In this document: piece after piece, positions 18,325-28,487 of the stretch
Position numbering within the stretch: position 1 is the stretch's first letter
Layout of the letters: each line of letters starts with the position of its first letter
Source: Melampsora larici-populina 98AG31
Lineage: Eukaryota; Basidiomycota; Pucciniomycetes; Pucciniales; Melampsoraceae
Direction: 5' to 3'
DNA length: 29,840 nucleotides
NCBI RefSeq assembly: GCF_000204055.1
Contig: NW_006768800.1
Location: forward strand, 757,219-787,058
Made by a program: the position numbers and the translations under genes
Notes under the pieces: model-generated
What the model saw: only the letters and a program-made list of their open reading frames with translations
What the model was told of the DNA's origin: nothing
The model's database searches: none

Positions 18325-20654
18325 ATGAGAAAAAATGGATCAAGTCTCGTTGTAATTTCACTCTTAGCGTTTGCTGGCCTCACCACTTCAACTGTCAAAT
18401 ATCGCCATCAGATTCGAAGCACTTTTGGACCACTCTCTGAACTCGCCGGTACAACTTCTGCTGTAGATAGGATTGCCTCTCCCGGCGAAACGCGTAGTCA
18501 AACTATAAGATTAGGTAAGCCTCTTGATGGAAATGAAAACGAACATGACTCTTTTTAATCGCTGTCTTTCACGAGGCGAAGAATACTCATCAATACTTCT
18601 GACCTGTAATCTTAGTGCAACCTCAACAAAACTCCACATCAGTCCCCGTCTCATCTACACAGCTTGCTGGACTCAGCACATCCACCTGCGCGGTCTCCTT
18701 CTCTCAAAATTCTCCAAACACGATGGAAGGCTCGCAGAATCTCAATGGTCAGAACAGGATACAGAGAGATTTATCCTCGCCATCACTCTCAACCGCTTTG
18801 GTTCCATCCTCTCAATTCAGGATCAACCGGCGCGATCTTTCAAACCAATTAACTTTATCAGACGATGAGAGCAGTGCGCTATTCATGACTTCAGTGGCTG
18901 AAGGATGCGTTCAATCCATGCGAGAAACCGCTGAACATGAAGGAAATAAAATCTCGCCTGGTGGTCAGTAACGAAGAACTCGTCTTTTTAAATACTTACT
19001 GATTCTCGACGTTTTCCCCCCGAAATTTGGCAGTTGTGACGTGTTACTCATTGGGATTTGTTGATCACACCTCGTCTTCCTTTGGTGGCTACCTCAGTGT
19101 ATTTCGGATAGGAAACAAAAGTGAATTAGAGGAGAAAAGTCACATTGACCTAGAAGACTTTTCAAACTCCGCAAGACTTGAGATATCATTTTCCAGTCTT
19201 GAAACCAAAGATCAGTTGGAATCTGCACCCGAATTTATCAAGTCCAGCAGACCAGGAACCCTCAACTTTACTCGGTCTTCACTCGCGCCAACAGACGATC
19301 CAGAGCATTTGATCAATCCCAGTAACCCCCATTATACATCTCATTGCGCTAATAGGGAGGTAGTCCTATTAGGAACTTTTCATCTCAACTTGTTTCATCA
19401 TTCTATTCCTGCCTCGGGGTTCGTCAAGAGAAATCAACTCGACCGCGAATCCTCACCTTCTGGAATACGACTTGTGGGTCGTGGCGTGGATGAGATCGAA
19501 AGCCGATATTTTGACCTCACGAGTCGCATGAACAAGCGTTCAAATTTAGTCAGAGACTCGCCTTGGGGATTGTTCAAACGCAGCTTACCCCGATGTGAGT
19601 AGCTGAATTTCGTTCTGTGGTATGAGCAAATCAAATCCACCATGGTCTTCGAGTACTAACACAAATTTTTGGCCTCAAAAAAAGCAATTGACTCGAACGC
19701 CGAATTCTTATCAGATTCAGCTTGTGCTACTCTGGTCTCTCACTCAATCCTTTCTTTACTTCCTCTAACGAAAGCCCGACGACAGCTACCCCTCAGAGGC
19801 AAAATCAACCTATCTCACCCGTAGTTGCCAACCCCACCCCACCCTTGGCAGCCGCTCCTGCTCCTGCTCCTGTTCCTGCTCCTGTTCCTCCTCCTGTTGC
19901 CACTCCTGTTGCCACTCCTGTTGCCACTCCTGTTGCCGCTCCTGTTCCTCCTCCTGTTGCCGCTCCTGTTACCACTCCTGTTCCCGCTCGTATTCCCGCT
20001 CCTTTTCCTGTACAACAACCTACTCCTACCATCCCTCTACCGGTGAATGCTCCCCTAGTAGTCAATCAGACCGCTCGCAATCAAGTTCAAGCTCCAAATA
20101 TTCCTCAAGCTCCTATAGTTTCCAATCTTGCGGCGACAAACCCGATTCCAGTACCACCAATCCAACCAATCCAAACAATCCAAACACCGCCGGCTCCAAC
20201 TTTGGCTAGACAACAAGAAAGGTATGCAACTCGGACTCAGAAACACTTCTTGGATATCTTTCGGAAGAAAAACATGACTTATTTATCGATCAATTCCCTT
20301 TTTCTTTCCTGTTATCTTCAGCCCGACTCAAGCCGATGAAGCTGACCCACCGATGGAAACAGCCTTTCAGTTACCTGGGCGATCGATCATGGTTCTTCCA
20401 ATCGGACTGGGTATCTTTGGAGGAATTTCGGGTATTGCATTGATTGTGAGTATCTTCCAATTCTGTCGCCAATTTCTTCTTCGGTCAGATGGCTGATTTC
20501 TCCTGGTGGGTGGTGAAAACAGATTGTGGGAATCGTGACATACGAAAGATCGAAGTATAGGAAGCAATTCCGAAGAAGGAAGGAGGAGGAGAAGAGCTCG
20601 ATGCTTCGTGGTGTTGATGTTAGTAATAATTATACGACCGATACTAAAGTTTAA
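18325..20654 (+). CDS. single-pass membrane protein with signal peptide and Pro/Ala-rich ectodomain
   Basis: Six exons join in frame: 18325-18514, 18616-18963, 19034-19598, 19715-20221, 20322-20445, 20523-20654 (621 aa). The donor of exon 3 at 19599 (GTAGCT) was chosen over GTGAGT at 19595 because only it gives the phase of exon 4; this join is the weakest. The start MRKNGSSLVVISLLAFAG is a signal peptide. The ectodomain is Ser/Thr-rich (likely O-glycosylated), followed by a Pro/Ala/Val repeat region (VATPVATPVA type) encoded by a minisatellite. One transmembrane segment (IMVLPIGLGIFGGISGIALI, then IVGIV) spans exons 5 and 6, followed by a strongly basic cytoplasmic tail (YRKQFRRRKEEEK). The plan is that of fungal wall-stress sensors or mucin-like surface proteins (Mid2/Msb2-like in layout only; no sequence match is claimed). 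Function unknown. Confidence 0.72.
19854..20010 (+). repeat. coding minisatellite, 6/12-bp units
   Basis: Repeats of CTCCTG and of the 12-mer CCTGTTGCCACT, several copies in a row, encode the Pro/Ala/Val/Thr ectodomain of the membrane protein. Units are multiples of three, so changes in copy number keep the frame. Long open frames on both strands here result from the repeat and are not extra genes. Confidence 0.88.
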
Positions 20655-21372
20655 CACAGGGAAAAGTCAGAATGAACATTATTAAGAAAATAATTAATTT
20701 ATCAAGCAAATTCACTCTCATTTGTCCCTTCACATTCTCCAGGGGGGAAGCCATTACAATGCAGAAGGAGAGTAAAAATAATGACAGAGAAGGAATGGCG
20801 TAAAGACATACAGTCACAATCATGATGAGCAATACGGCGCAGCGCATCGTACAATTGCTATAGTGAGCTAACCAAGAAGTAAGGGTCATATTTGTGTATA
20901 ATCTTTTGGGGCTCTGTTGATTTGAGTTTGTTGAATGTCGTGAATATACATACATGTGTACTTCTATTAGTAGATTAAATTATGACACTTTAGAACTTCT
21001 GATTCAACATAACCCTCTTTTTTCCAAGGTTTGACAAGGACCCCCTTTGCCACACCATGGAAAAAAGCCTGACGGATAAGTGTGCAACTCTGCTATGTGA
21101 ATCTAGGACGAGCCATGTGAGGACCCTGGAAAGCCCCTATATATCCGCCTAATTGGGTATGTAGGAATTGGCCTTTTTGGGTAAAAATGGTCCTTATGTT
21201 CTGTGTAGGAATTCTAAAAATTTGAAAAAAAAAGTCACACAGGAGCCTTATTTTGTATGTAGGAATATGTCAAAAAGTGTGGAAAAAAAAATTAGGTTTC
21301 TTACACATTAGGTAGGAACCCAAGATGGCAGAAGCACCCACGTTGGCTAGTCACGCATTGTTAAGCCGTTCG
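20655..21372. other. intergenic with dispersed GTAGGAA repeats
   Basis: About 720 bp without a supported gene. The motif GTAGGAA recurs four times between about 21160 and 21320 (near 21161, 21206, 21260, 21311), each about 45-55 bp apart and mixed with A-runs. This looks like the remnant of a repeated element into which the Tnp2 element landed. Confidence 0.5.
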
Positions 21373-21616
21373 CACCCCGGGCAAGGGCGTGACGCTCCAC
21401 ATGTAGCGTCATGCGGGCGCTTCGGACCGGGTCCGGAGCATCACGTGGAGCGTCAACGGGTGCTGCACACTTCACACGGAGCGTCAACATGTGCTGCACG
21501 CTCCCTGTCTGAAGCGTCACCGTGCCTCACACCCCATCTCCCATCTCCCTCGATTCACCACACCTCTTCGCTCACGTCTCTCACCCTCGTCCTGTCCCTT
21601 CCCAAGACTTCCAACA
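21373..21616 (+). repeat. left terminal inverted repeat with subterminal GACGCTCC motifs
   Basis: Contains GACGCTCC (21391-21398) and its reverse complement GGAGCGTC (21447-21454, 21478-21485), plus variants TAGCGTC and AAGCGTC. A 24-bp direct repeat with few changes occurs at 21447 and 21478, and a CGGACC/GGTCCG palindrome at 21423-21435. CACTA transposase partners bind such subterminal repeats. Confidence 0.9.
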
Positions 21617-22108
21617 TCTCATCGCTCAGTTCTTATACCACATCAGGATTTCCTTGCTCGAGTCCGGACCCTACCTTCGCTTGGCGTGACGTGGCTGGTC
21701 AAATGAGTAAGACCCTTTTCAGCGTGGGTATCATCCATCGGTAAAGGACTACGTATTTGTCTGAGTTTGGACAAGCTTTTCAGTGTCTATCTAGAATGCT
21801 CAGGTGATTTCAAATCCTTTGTCGACCAAAAGGAGGAACCCTTAGTCATATTTAGTGGAGTTACTAATTAAAACTTGAACTTGTATTACATATTCTGATC
21901 GTGGGTCCCTCCTATAGCAGTCGTTCGGGAAAATCTTCACTACTGATCTCGGTTGCATCAAATGATCAGTATTACGTATCACATATTCCGAATATCTATA
22001 AATCAGGAGCTGGTCTCATTGGTCAGTCGTTTCTTCATCCTGCTTTCGAGTACTTCATCTACAAACCATTGAATCTTCCTTTGTTCATTACCACCTTCTT
22101 CTTTCAAA
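21617..22108. other. leader/promoter region of the left gene in the Tnp2 element
   Basis: About 490 bp between the inverted repeat and the first ATG. No coding frame of its own is supported. It must contain the promoter, unless that lies in the inverted repeat itself. Confidence 0.5.
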
Positions 22109-24106
22109 ATGAACCCACCAAACGATCAAACACCACCTCCCACCAACACTCAAACACCAAATGACCTTCAAGCTATGCTCTTGAAGAGCTTTGAAGCTCA
22201 GCAAGCGCAGATTGCAACTCAAAACAGGATGCTTGAACAAATGCAAAAGGAAGCGGCGGCTCGAGAGAAAGCGTACGAAGATCTCCTCAATAAGTTTCAA
22301 GATGTAGGTGTCAAGAACACATCATCCTCAACTTCTGATTCGACTAAGAAGAAGAAGACGCCGAGAGCTTCAACAGGCTCTATCCCTCACAAGCCGTCGA
22401 AATCTCCTATCCCGGAAAAGTCTAGCCGTACCCCTAGCAAGAGGCCATCTCAACAATCTTCGACCCCTCAAAGAAAATCATCATCATCTAAAGTACCGAC
22501 ATCTCGCGTTAAAGCCACCGGACCACCAAAACCATCGCCGAAACGACATCCTGCCCAGTTGAACGAAACAGAATGGCCCGAAGGATTTGATTCAACAAAG
22601 GCAGGTGGCTCTCATTTCAGTTGGTTCGGAAAAACAACACTAACATTATGCAATGCTTCTTTCAGAACTGTTTTTATGTATTCATTCGTATCATTTGGGG
22701 GTTAACGTCTTCGTCTGCTGTACCTAAGCCGCCAAATCCCGCACATCTTCTGGAATTCAACTCTCGGTTCTCAAGATCATCCGACATCGAAGGCGTATTG
22801 GATAGCACAACAGCCAAGGATCTAGTCGACCAATGTGAAGTGAAGGTACCTGCAGCTGATCGCGTGAACGTCGGTGGTAGTATAGTCAACATCAAGGAGT
22901 TTTTTGTACTTTACACGAAGGCGATGTTTGCTAAGCTTGGCATTCGCGAATGGTGTCCTGATCTTGATAGCGCCGAGGACACCCTTTGGAACGAAGCGTG
23001 TCGAATTAGCGCACTCCGAATCTTTCGACAGTGGGTTGCTGCCGATGCATTTGCTTACATGAATATCAACACGAAATTCACCAACGAAATCCTCCTCCTG
23101 GAACGCACCTATAACCATTATGTACACTTCTTGTATGCTCGCAAGTACAGGAGAGAACTTAAAGAGGACGGGAAAAACCTGAAGGACGACGAAAGGAAGA
23201 ATGCTCTAGCTCGTCGAAGAAGGGTGAGCATGATTTCTCTCTTACAATTTCTCTGTCTCTGGCGAGGGGTTGAAACTGACTATTATTTTTGTTCAATTCC
23301 AGCTTATGAAACTTCGAGCTAAACACGCATCCGACCACCGCTTCCCAAAACGATACCAGAAAATCCTTCTGGCACCTGAAGCTCACAGTGACGACGAGTG
23401 GTCGGCCAAATTACAAGCCTACGTAGTCAAAACGCCAGCTTATCGGTCTGCCAAAGCCGGTATCTTCATACGAAGGCTAGATGATCATATGAAAATCTCA
23501 TCTGAAATCGGTCCGGTTCCAAAAGCCAAGCCACGCACCCGGGTTCGTCCTCGACCAGCTAGACCGTCAACCTTCACCAAACCCCCGAGGGGCCTCCCAA
23601 TCGACTTCTACGACGCCGATTGGTTCAATGACACCTTGTCAGTATCTCAAAGAACTACCATCGCCGATTGCGATAACGTGGCCTTCCTGCCCAACCCGGA
23701 ACTTTCGCTTTTGGGGAAAACTCATCCTGACGAGAAGAAACCCGATAGAAAGTTTACCGAAAAATACTGGTCTGAAGCGACTAAGAATTACAACTTGGAT
23801 CATTTTAAACCTGATGAAGAAGACGAGGATTCAGAGTCTGGAGATTCAACTGCAAAAGGCAGTAGTGTGGATTTAAATTTGACTGACGATGAAGATGATG
23901 ACGAAGATTTGGAAGATGAAGATTTCGAGGATGAAGAAGAGGATCTCGAGTTGGAAGATGAGAGTCAATTTGCTGATTGTGGGACTGGGAAGGGGAAAGA
24001 CAAGGCAAAGGGCCAGGGTCCATTATTTGTGGATGACGAAGAAATGGAAGATGATTGCGAGGAGGAGGCTCGAGTTGCAAGATATGAGGCTTGGAAAAAC
24101 GCTTGA
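22109..24106 (+). CDS. transposon accessory protein, coiled coil plus acidic tail
   Basis: Exons 22109-22600, 22666-23223 and 23303-24106 join in frame to 617 aa. The first intron appears to use a GC donor (AAG|GCAGGT...TTTCAG), because the nearby GT donor at 22605 is out of phase. Residues about 20-66 form a Gln/Glu-rich coiled coil. A Ser/Thr/Lys/Pro-rich basic linker follows. From about 165 there is a conserved helical region (FIRIIWGL, INIKEFFVLYTKAMFAKLG, CRISALRIFRQW, YMNIN, YNHYVHFLYARKYRREL). The last part ends in a long Asp/Glu run (about 23815-24070). From memory this resembles a multi-copy rust family found beside Tnp2 transposases. No catalytic motif is seen. By analogy with En/Spm TnpA it may bind the terminal repeats or assist transposition; that is inference. 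Translation is convergent with the transposase, 346 bp apart. Confidence 0.78.
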
Positions 24107-24452
24107 TTGTGTCGTTCTTTTCTTTTGTTTGATCACCTCATCTGTGACTGTGGTTAGGTTCCTATTTGGTCTCTTTCTTGTTCATCTCAGGTTCAATATT
24201 GTTTTCTTTCTTTTGTTTTCTTTCTTGTTCCTCTCAAATGAATCTTGTAATGAAATTGTTTATAGTGAAATGGCCACTTAAAGAAAGAAATTGAAAGTTA
24301 TGTCTTTATTCCAATGATCCAAATGTGATGATTGAAACTAATTGAAACTTCGTGAGGAAAAGCACTTGTGAAACTGAAGAAGAAAGAAACGAGTTTCATT
24401 TCAAGTAAAATGAAACAAAGTAAATGTATACAAGATTGACAAGAATTAAACA
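24107..24452. other. spacer between convergent transposon genes
   Basis: 346 bp with T-rich then A-rich halves, consistent with two facing 3' untranslated regions. No gene is supported. Confidence 0.6.
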
Positions 24453-27410
24453 TCATCCCATATCTATATCAACGTCCATAGCTTCCCCCAATGCCCCTTC
24501 CAATTGCATATCATCCAAACCTTCTGGTAATACATAATCATGTTCACCCGGATTGACACCCATTAAAAGCATGCTCGGTTCCTTCATTCCAAGAGTCCAG
24601 CAGGGTAACTCTCTATGGGCTAGAGTACTTACAACAGCGGAGGCAGGTATGAATTCTTCCTTTGCACTCTGAATCACACGTACCATACTCAGCCTTTCGA
24701 ACATTTGATCAAGCGCTAGATCCCTCACGACCTCCAGCCATCGCAGCATCACAATTGGTTCGTTTGAATCCTTCAACATTAAGATATGCAATATCTTTCC
24801 CCATTTGATTTTACTTTCGACTTCAACCTTCACAATGTTTGAGGGAGCTTTCTTACTATATTTCGTACCTGAAAGACAAGTCAACACTCCAACTTCGCGC
24901 GCATATGCAGAAAGAACTTTCGCCCCATCAGGATACGGAAGTACACGCCAGTCGCACCAGGCGCTGTCTTGAGCCTGATGATAATTCAGAAGTTTGCCGT
25001 AAACCATGTCGTCCATTTCAAAGAGGCCGCCTACGTTACGCTGAACCACTTTAACCGGATCGTTTGGGGGAGGAGCTTTGCAAAGAAGGCGCTGTTGGTG
25101 ACAGAATCGGCGCATGATTGTCTGCGCCATTTCCTCTGGAATTCAATGCGATCAGGTAAGCATCATTTCTTTGCTCACTGGTTACATAAGGATAGTTCAC
25201 TCACCAACTTTCCCATTGGTGTTAATTTTCTGTAAGAACCCACACATACGCTCGCCAGGAAACTCTGAAACCGCCAACATAGGGCCCCACCATGCCATTT
25301 GACTTGCCGTATGAATCGCATAATGGTGATTCTGTTTAATCCTGCAACCATTGTCGATCTCATACGACGTTTTCGTGTATTCGAAGTAGGCCTGCTTGAA
25401 TCGTTCGGGATCTCCCTTCTTGACCTTCCGTGCCGCTACAATGTGAGTGCCTTCGATAAGAGCACAGAAATTGAGTAATAGCTTGTTCAGGTAAGCGTTG
25501 GATCTATTTTCGACAAAGGCTTCGTAATCCCCAATGAACACATCGATAGCAGCCAGCGGTAAATGTGTAGCAAACAATGCATGCCACTCGCTCGCCTTGA
25601 GTTTGCCATTTGCGGCAGTGCCAAGTCCCGATGGGATTCGGGTTACTCCTCGTGGAACCTTGACCGACCTCAAGTTTTGACGAATTGCGTTGATAAGATC
25701 GTCCGAAAGCCATCCTTCACCAGTTTCAAGTTCGTCAACATCTACCTCACAAGTGTTGTCGTCGAGAAAAGCATCATCTTTGACAAGGAAGGTCCATCGA
25801 AATCGGAAATGATTGGCTAGCACGCCCTCGAACCAGTTGTGCATTACCCCGAGTACCACACTTTTGACAGGATCCCAATATGGCAGACGGTTCAACTCGG
25901 ACCATCGTACCCCGGTTTTGGTGACTTTCGCTTCTCGTTGTTTGAGGTTTTCACAATTCTTCCACTCGTGGGCGGCTGCAATAACGTCCCTTCGATTTCG
26001 TAAACGGCCGACTTTCATTTGTGATAATTGTTTCTTTGGTAACATGCACCAGGTACAAAAAAAAGTCCCTGAGTGCGAAATGAACCCAGCCACTTTATGA
26101 TTTGCCACGATATCCCCACTGAGATTAGAAAGTCGCGCTATCACTTTGAGGCCTTCCGGATGGCGATGAGTTTTGATGTTGATACCGCAGTCTAATTTAA
26201 GCAATTGATCCACTACCGGGCGCAGGACATGACTGATAGTGGTCATGTCAGGCTGATCAGGTGCCGGAACTATCCCTGCTAGAAAGGTGTGCTTCATGAG
26301 ATGCTGAGCTTGAGGTGGTAAATTCAAGCAATTCATTGTGACTATTCCAATCGAGACTTGTCTTCCAGACGTCTTATTACCTAGCGGGTTAAACCAATCA
26401 ATGAACATAGAGAAAGCCAAGCGCAGAGGACGATGGCGGGAGGAGGCGGATGATTCGATGTCGTTGTAAAGATGTTTGAACGCTGCACTATTAGTATAAT
26501 CCGTCACTTCTTCTGAGTTATTTGAGCTATTTTTTTTGGCCCAGTCAGCGATGGAATCTTCAATGTAATCTATTGATAAGAACCAGGTTAACCATTCCTG
26601 GAAATTTTGGATGATGAAAGTGGCGAGCGGTTTGTTGAATAGTACTTTGTCAGAAGTTCGTGGACGTTGTTCGGAGACTCGAGTGATTGATGGAAGTTCT
26701 TGGATAGTGTGACTAGCAAAGAGCTCAGAGCCGCAAATCCCAGTCGATGCTAGTTCTCGATAGCCACACTCAGCTGGGGCAACCTCTGGCTCGTAGAGAG
26801 TGTAGCATTTCGGGCAGCATACAAATCGCTCGAGATCCGCCTCGAGATGAAGTCGACTGGTGATCGTTCGGACGTCTTTCGGAACCGAGCTGACCCAGTT
26901 GGTGCGAAGGTCGAATTTTGTACACATTTCAGCAATTTGCATCATGTAGTCTCGCGCTTTCCTACAGTTATCCCGAGTCATCCTACATTCTAGATATAAC
27001 CAAGCAATAAAATACAAGATAAGATCTAGATGATGGATAAGTCAATTTCGTTAGCTCTGGTTAGGAACTTCATTTCAAAGTAGTCACTTACAAACTAGTT
27101 TGATTAAATTCGGATCATTTGGACCAGTGATATAATCAGAATCTGACTCAGAAGAGGTTTCTTCTGGTTCGGTGTCCTTGATGCTTGCCTTCGCATTAAA
27201 ATCATCAACTAACGCCTCGAGGATTGATGTGGTTTCAGGTTTGGTAGCCATCCTTCGTCTATGGTTCCTTTGGGTTCCTGGATTGATCCATAAGCCGGAC
27301 ACTTGCTTTCCTGAGGAATCGGTATGCGTTTTTTTGATGCATTCGGAGCAAGTGCAAAGCACTAAGCCCATCTCGGCATGTGATTGATCGCCAGTTGCGA
27401 TGTTGTCCAT
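24453..27410 (-). CDS. Tnp2-family (CACTA/En-Spm superfamily) transposase
   Basis: Exons 27410-27092, 27025-25205 and 25135-24453 join in frame to 940 aa with good GT-AG sites. The N-terminus carries a CTCSEC motif, and a second cysteine cluster (CCPKC...C...C, about residues 176-204) could be a zinc ribbon. The catalytic region aligns in order with plant Tnp2 proteins: IDWFNPLGNK (Asp at about 316), MNCLNLPP, AGIVPAPDQP, LRPVVDQLL, LSGDIVANHKVAGF followed by CTWC (about 430), then LPYWDPVKSVV and VMHNWFEGVL with Glu at about 506. In many relatives the residue two before the MH is Asp; here it is Gly, so the exact acidic triad should be modelled. The C-terminal third (after INTNGKV) is a conserved fungal extension. 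No stops or shifts are present, so an active enzyme is plausible. Confidence 0.9.
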
Positions 27411-27632
27411 GAGGTGTGTTTTCTGTACGTTTCTTCAGTGACAGGTGATGTAGAGTAGCTAAGTTGACGAAACCCCGAGGAGAGATAGAAACGGTATCAG
27501 CGTAATCCTTGTTCAGATAAACCAAATAGATGTAACGATTACAAACCGTAGACTCGAGTGAAAGACGGAACAATCAAACCACGTTGAAGCTGGTGAAAGA
27601 TAGAATAATACGATGATAGTGGAATCGGATAT

Positions 27633-27876
27633 TGTTGGAAGTCTTGGGAAGGGACAGGACGAGGGTGAGAGACGTGAGCGAAGAGGTGTGGTGAATCGAG
27701 GGAGATGGGAGATGGGGTGTGAGGCACGGTGACGCTTCAGACAGGGAGCGTGCAGCACATGTTGACGCTCCGTGTGAAGTGTGCAGCACCCGTTGACGCT
27801 CCACGTGATGCTCCGGACCCGGTCCGAAGCGCCCGCATGACGCTACATGTGGAGCGTCACGCCCTTGCCCGGGGTG
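27633..27876 (-). repeat. right terminal inverted repeat of the Tnp2 element
   Basis: Exact reverse complement of 21373-21616 by eye, 244 bp. It ends GGGGTG at 27876 and is followed immediately by tRNA-like sequence. Confidence 0.92.
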
Positions 27877-27941
27877 TCAGTGGTAGAGCGTTTGCCTAGT
27901 ATGGCAGCAAAAGGTCCAGTGTTCGACTCACTGTTGAGGCA
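27877..27941 (+). tRNA. 5'-truncated tRNA-Thr(AGT)-like gene
   Basis: From the D-loop onward a tRNA folds: TC AGTGGTA GAGC (D arm, 3' half complete), anticodon stem TTTGC/GCAAA (27891-27895 with 27907-27911), variable AGGTC, T arm CAGTG TTCGACT CACTG, acceptor 3' strand TTGAGGC and discriminator A at 27941, then a T-rich pol III stop (TTTCTTTTT). The acceptor 5' strand and the first D-stem bases are absent, replaced by the end of the transposon. The anticodon loop has 11 bases (CTAGTATGGCA). Removing four of them would leave CTAGTAA, the usual Thr-AGT loop, so there is a tiny insertion or intron. As it stands it is probably not functional. Confidence 0.7.
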
Positions 27942-28487
27942 TTTCTTTTTACCTTTTGCCCACTTTAGAAGTCACTATTTTGCTTCAATGACGCTGGGTG
28001 CTTGATGGTATCTTCAGGATAACTCAACATTGGACAGTGACAAGAATAAGTTTTGATCCGTAACTCAATACCAATTGGACGCAATGGAGAAAATAAACAT
28101 GTGTACTCCGAATCATTTCGTCATGCAATTCCTAAAACAAGATTAATCGAAAACAAAACAAAAATAGATTTCCTATCACAATGATCCTATGACCAAACTT
28201 TCAAAGGATATAAACAATTTACATACAAACCCAAGCTCAACCAACCCCAATCAACTTGTTCAAACTCATTAACCCCCAAAAGGAACATATATATATTGAT
28301 TTGTTTATATTGTAGTTGCGTAGGATATCTCATATTGAAATCAGAAACGATATACTGAGTTGACAAAGACAATTATGTATACAGTAGAAGAATATAATAC
28401 ATCAACAAAGAGATTGTCATAGACAGTTGAGCAATGATTCACATATTTATTAGTGCAAGATGAATCTCAATCCTGAGTTCACATTGT
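27942..28487. other. intergenic, TOR 3' flank
   Basis: About 550 bp, AT-rich, without a supported gene. It contains the 3' untranslated region of the TOR gene on its right side. Confidence 0.55.

Larger units (their letters stand above)
21373..27876. mobile_element. Tnp2/CACTA-like DNA transposon (6504 bp), apparently intact
   Basis: The 244-bp ends 21373-21616 and 27633-27876 are inverted copies that I found identical base for base. They start CACCCCGGGC, so the first three bases match the CAC of CACTA elements but the next two do not. Inside are a Tnp2-family transposase (-) and a second gene (+), tail to tail, the same two-gene plan as plant En/Spm (transposase plus DNA-binding partner). 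Both genes have open, splice-consistent frames. Identical ends and intact genes mean recent insertion and possibly an autonomous copy. A clean 3-bp target duplication is not seen: TCG on the left against TCA on the right. Confidence 0.92.

Noticed and set aside
19805..20065. Long open frames on both strands over the minisatellite
   Set aside because: They are produced by the 6/12-bp repeat itself; only the frame that joins to the transmembrane exon has supporting splice sites.
20644..20955. Minus-strand open frame of about 100 codons with hydrophobic stretch
   Set aside because: No splice partners, no family resemblance, overlaps the 3' end of the membrane protein gene; composition explains it.
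21325..21744. Open frames inside both terminal inverted repeats of the Tnp2 element
   Set aside because: The same frame occurs at both ends because the repeats are identical; it is not linked to any gene and the DNA is explained by transposase-binding motifs.
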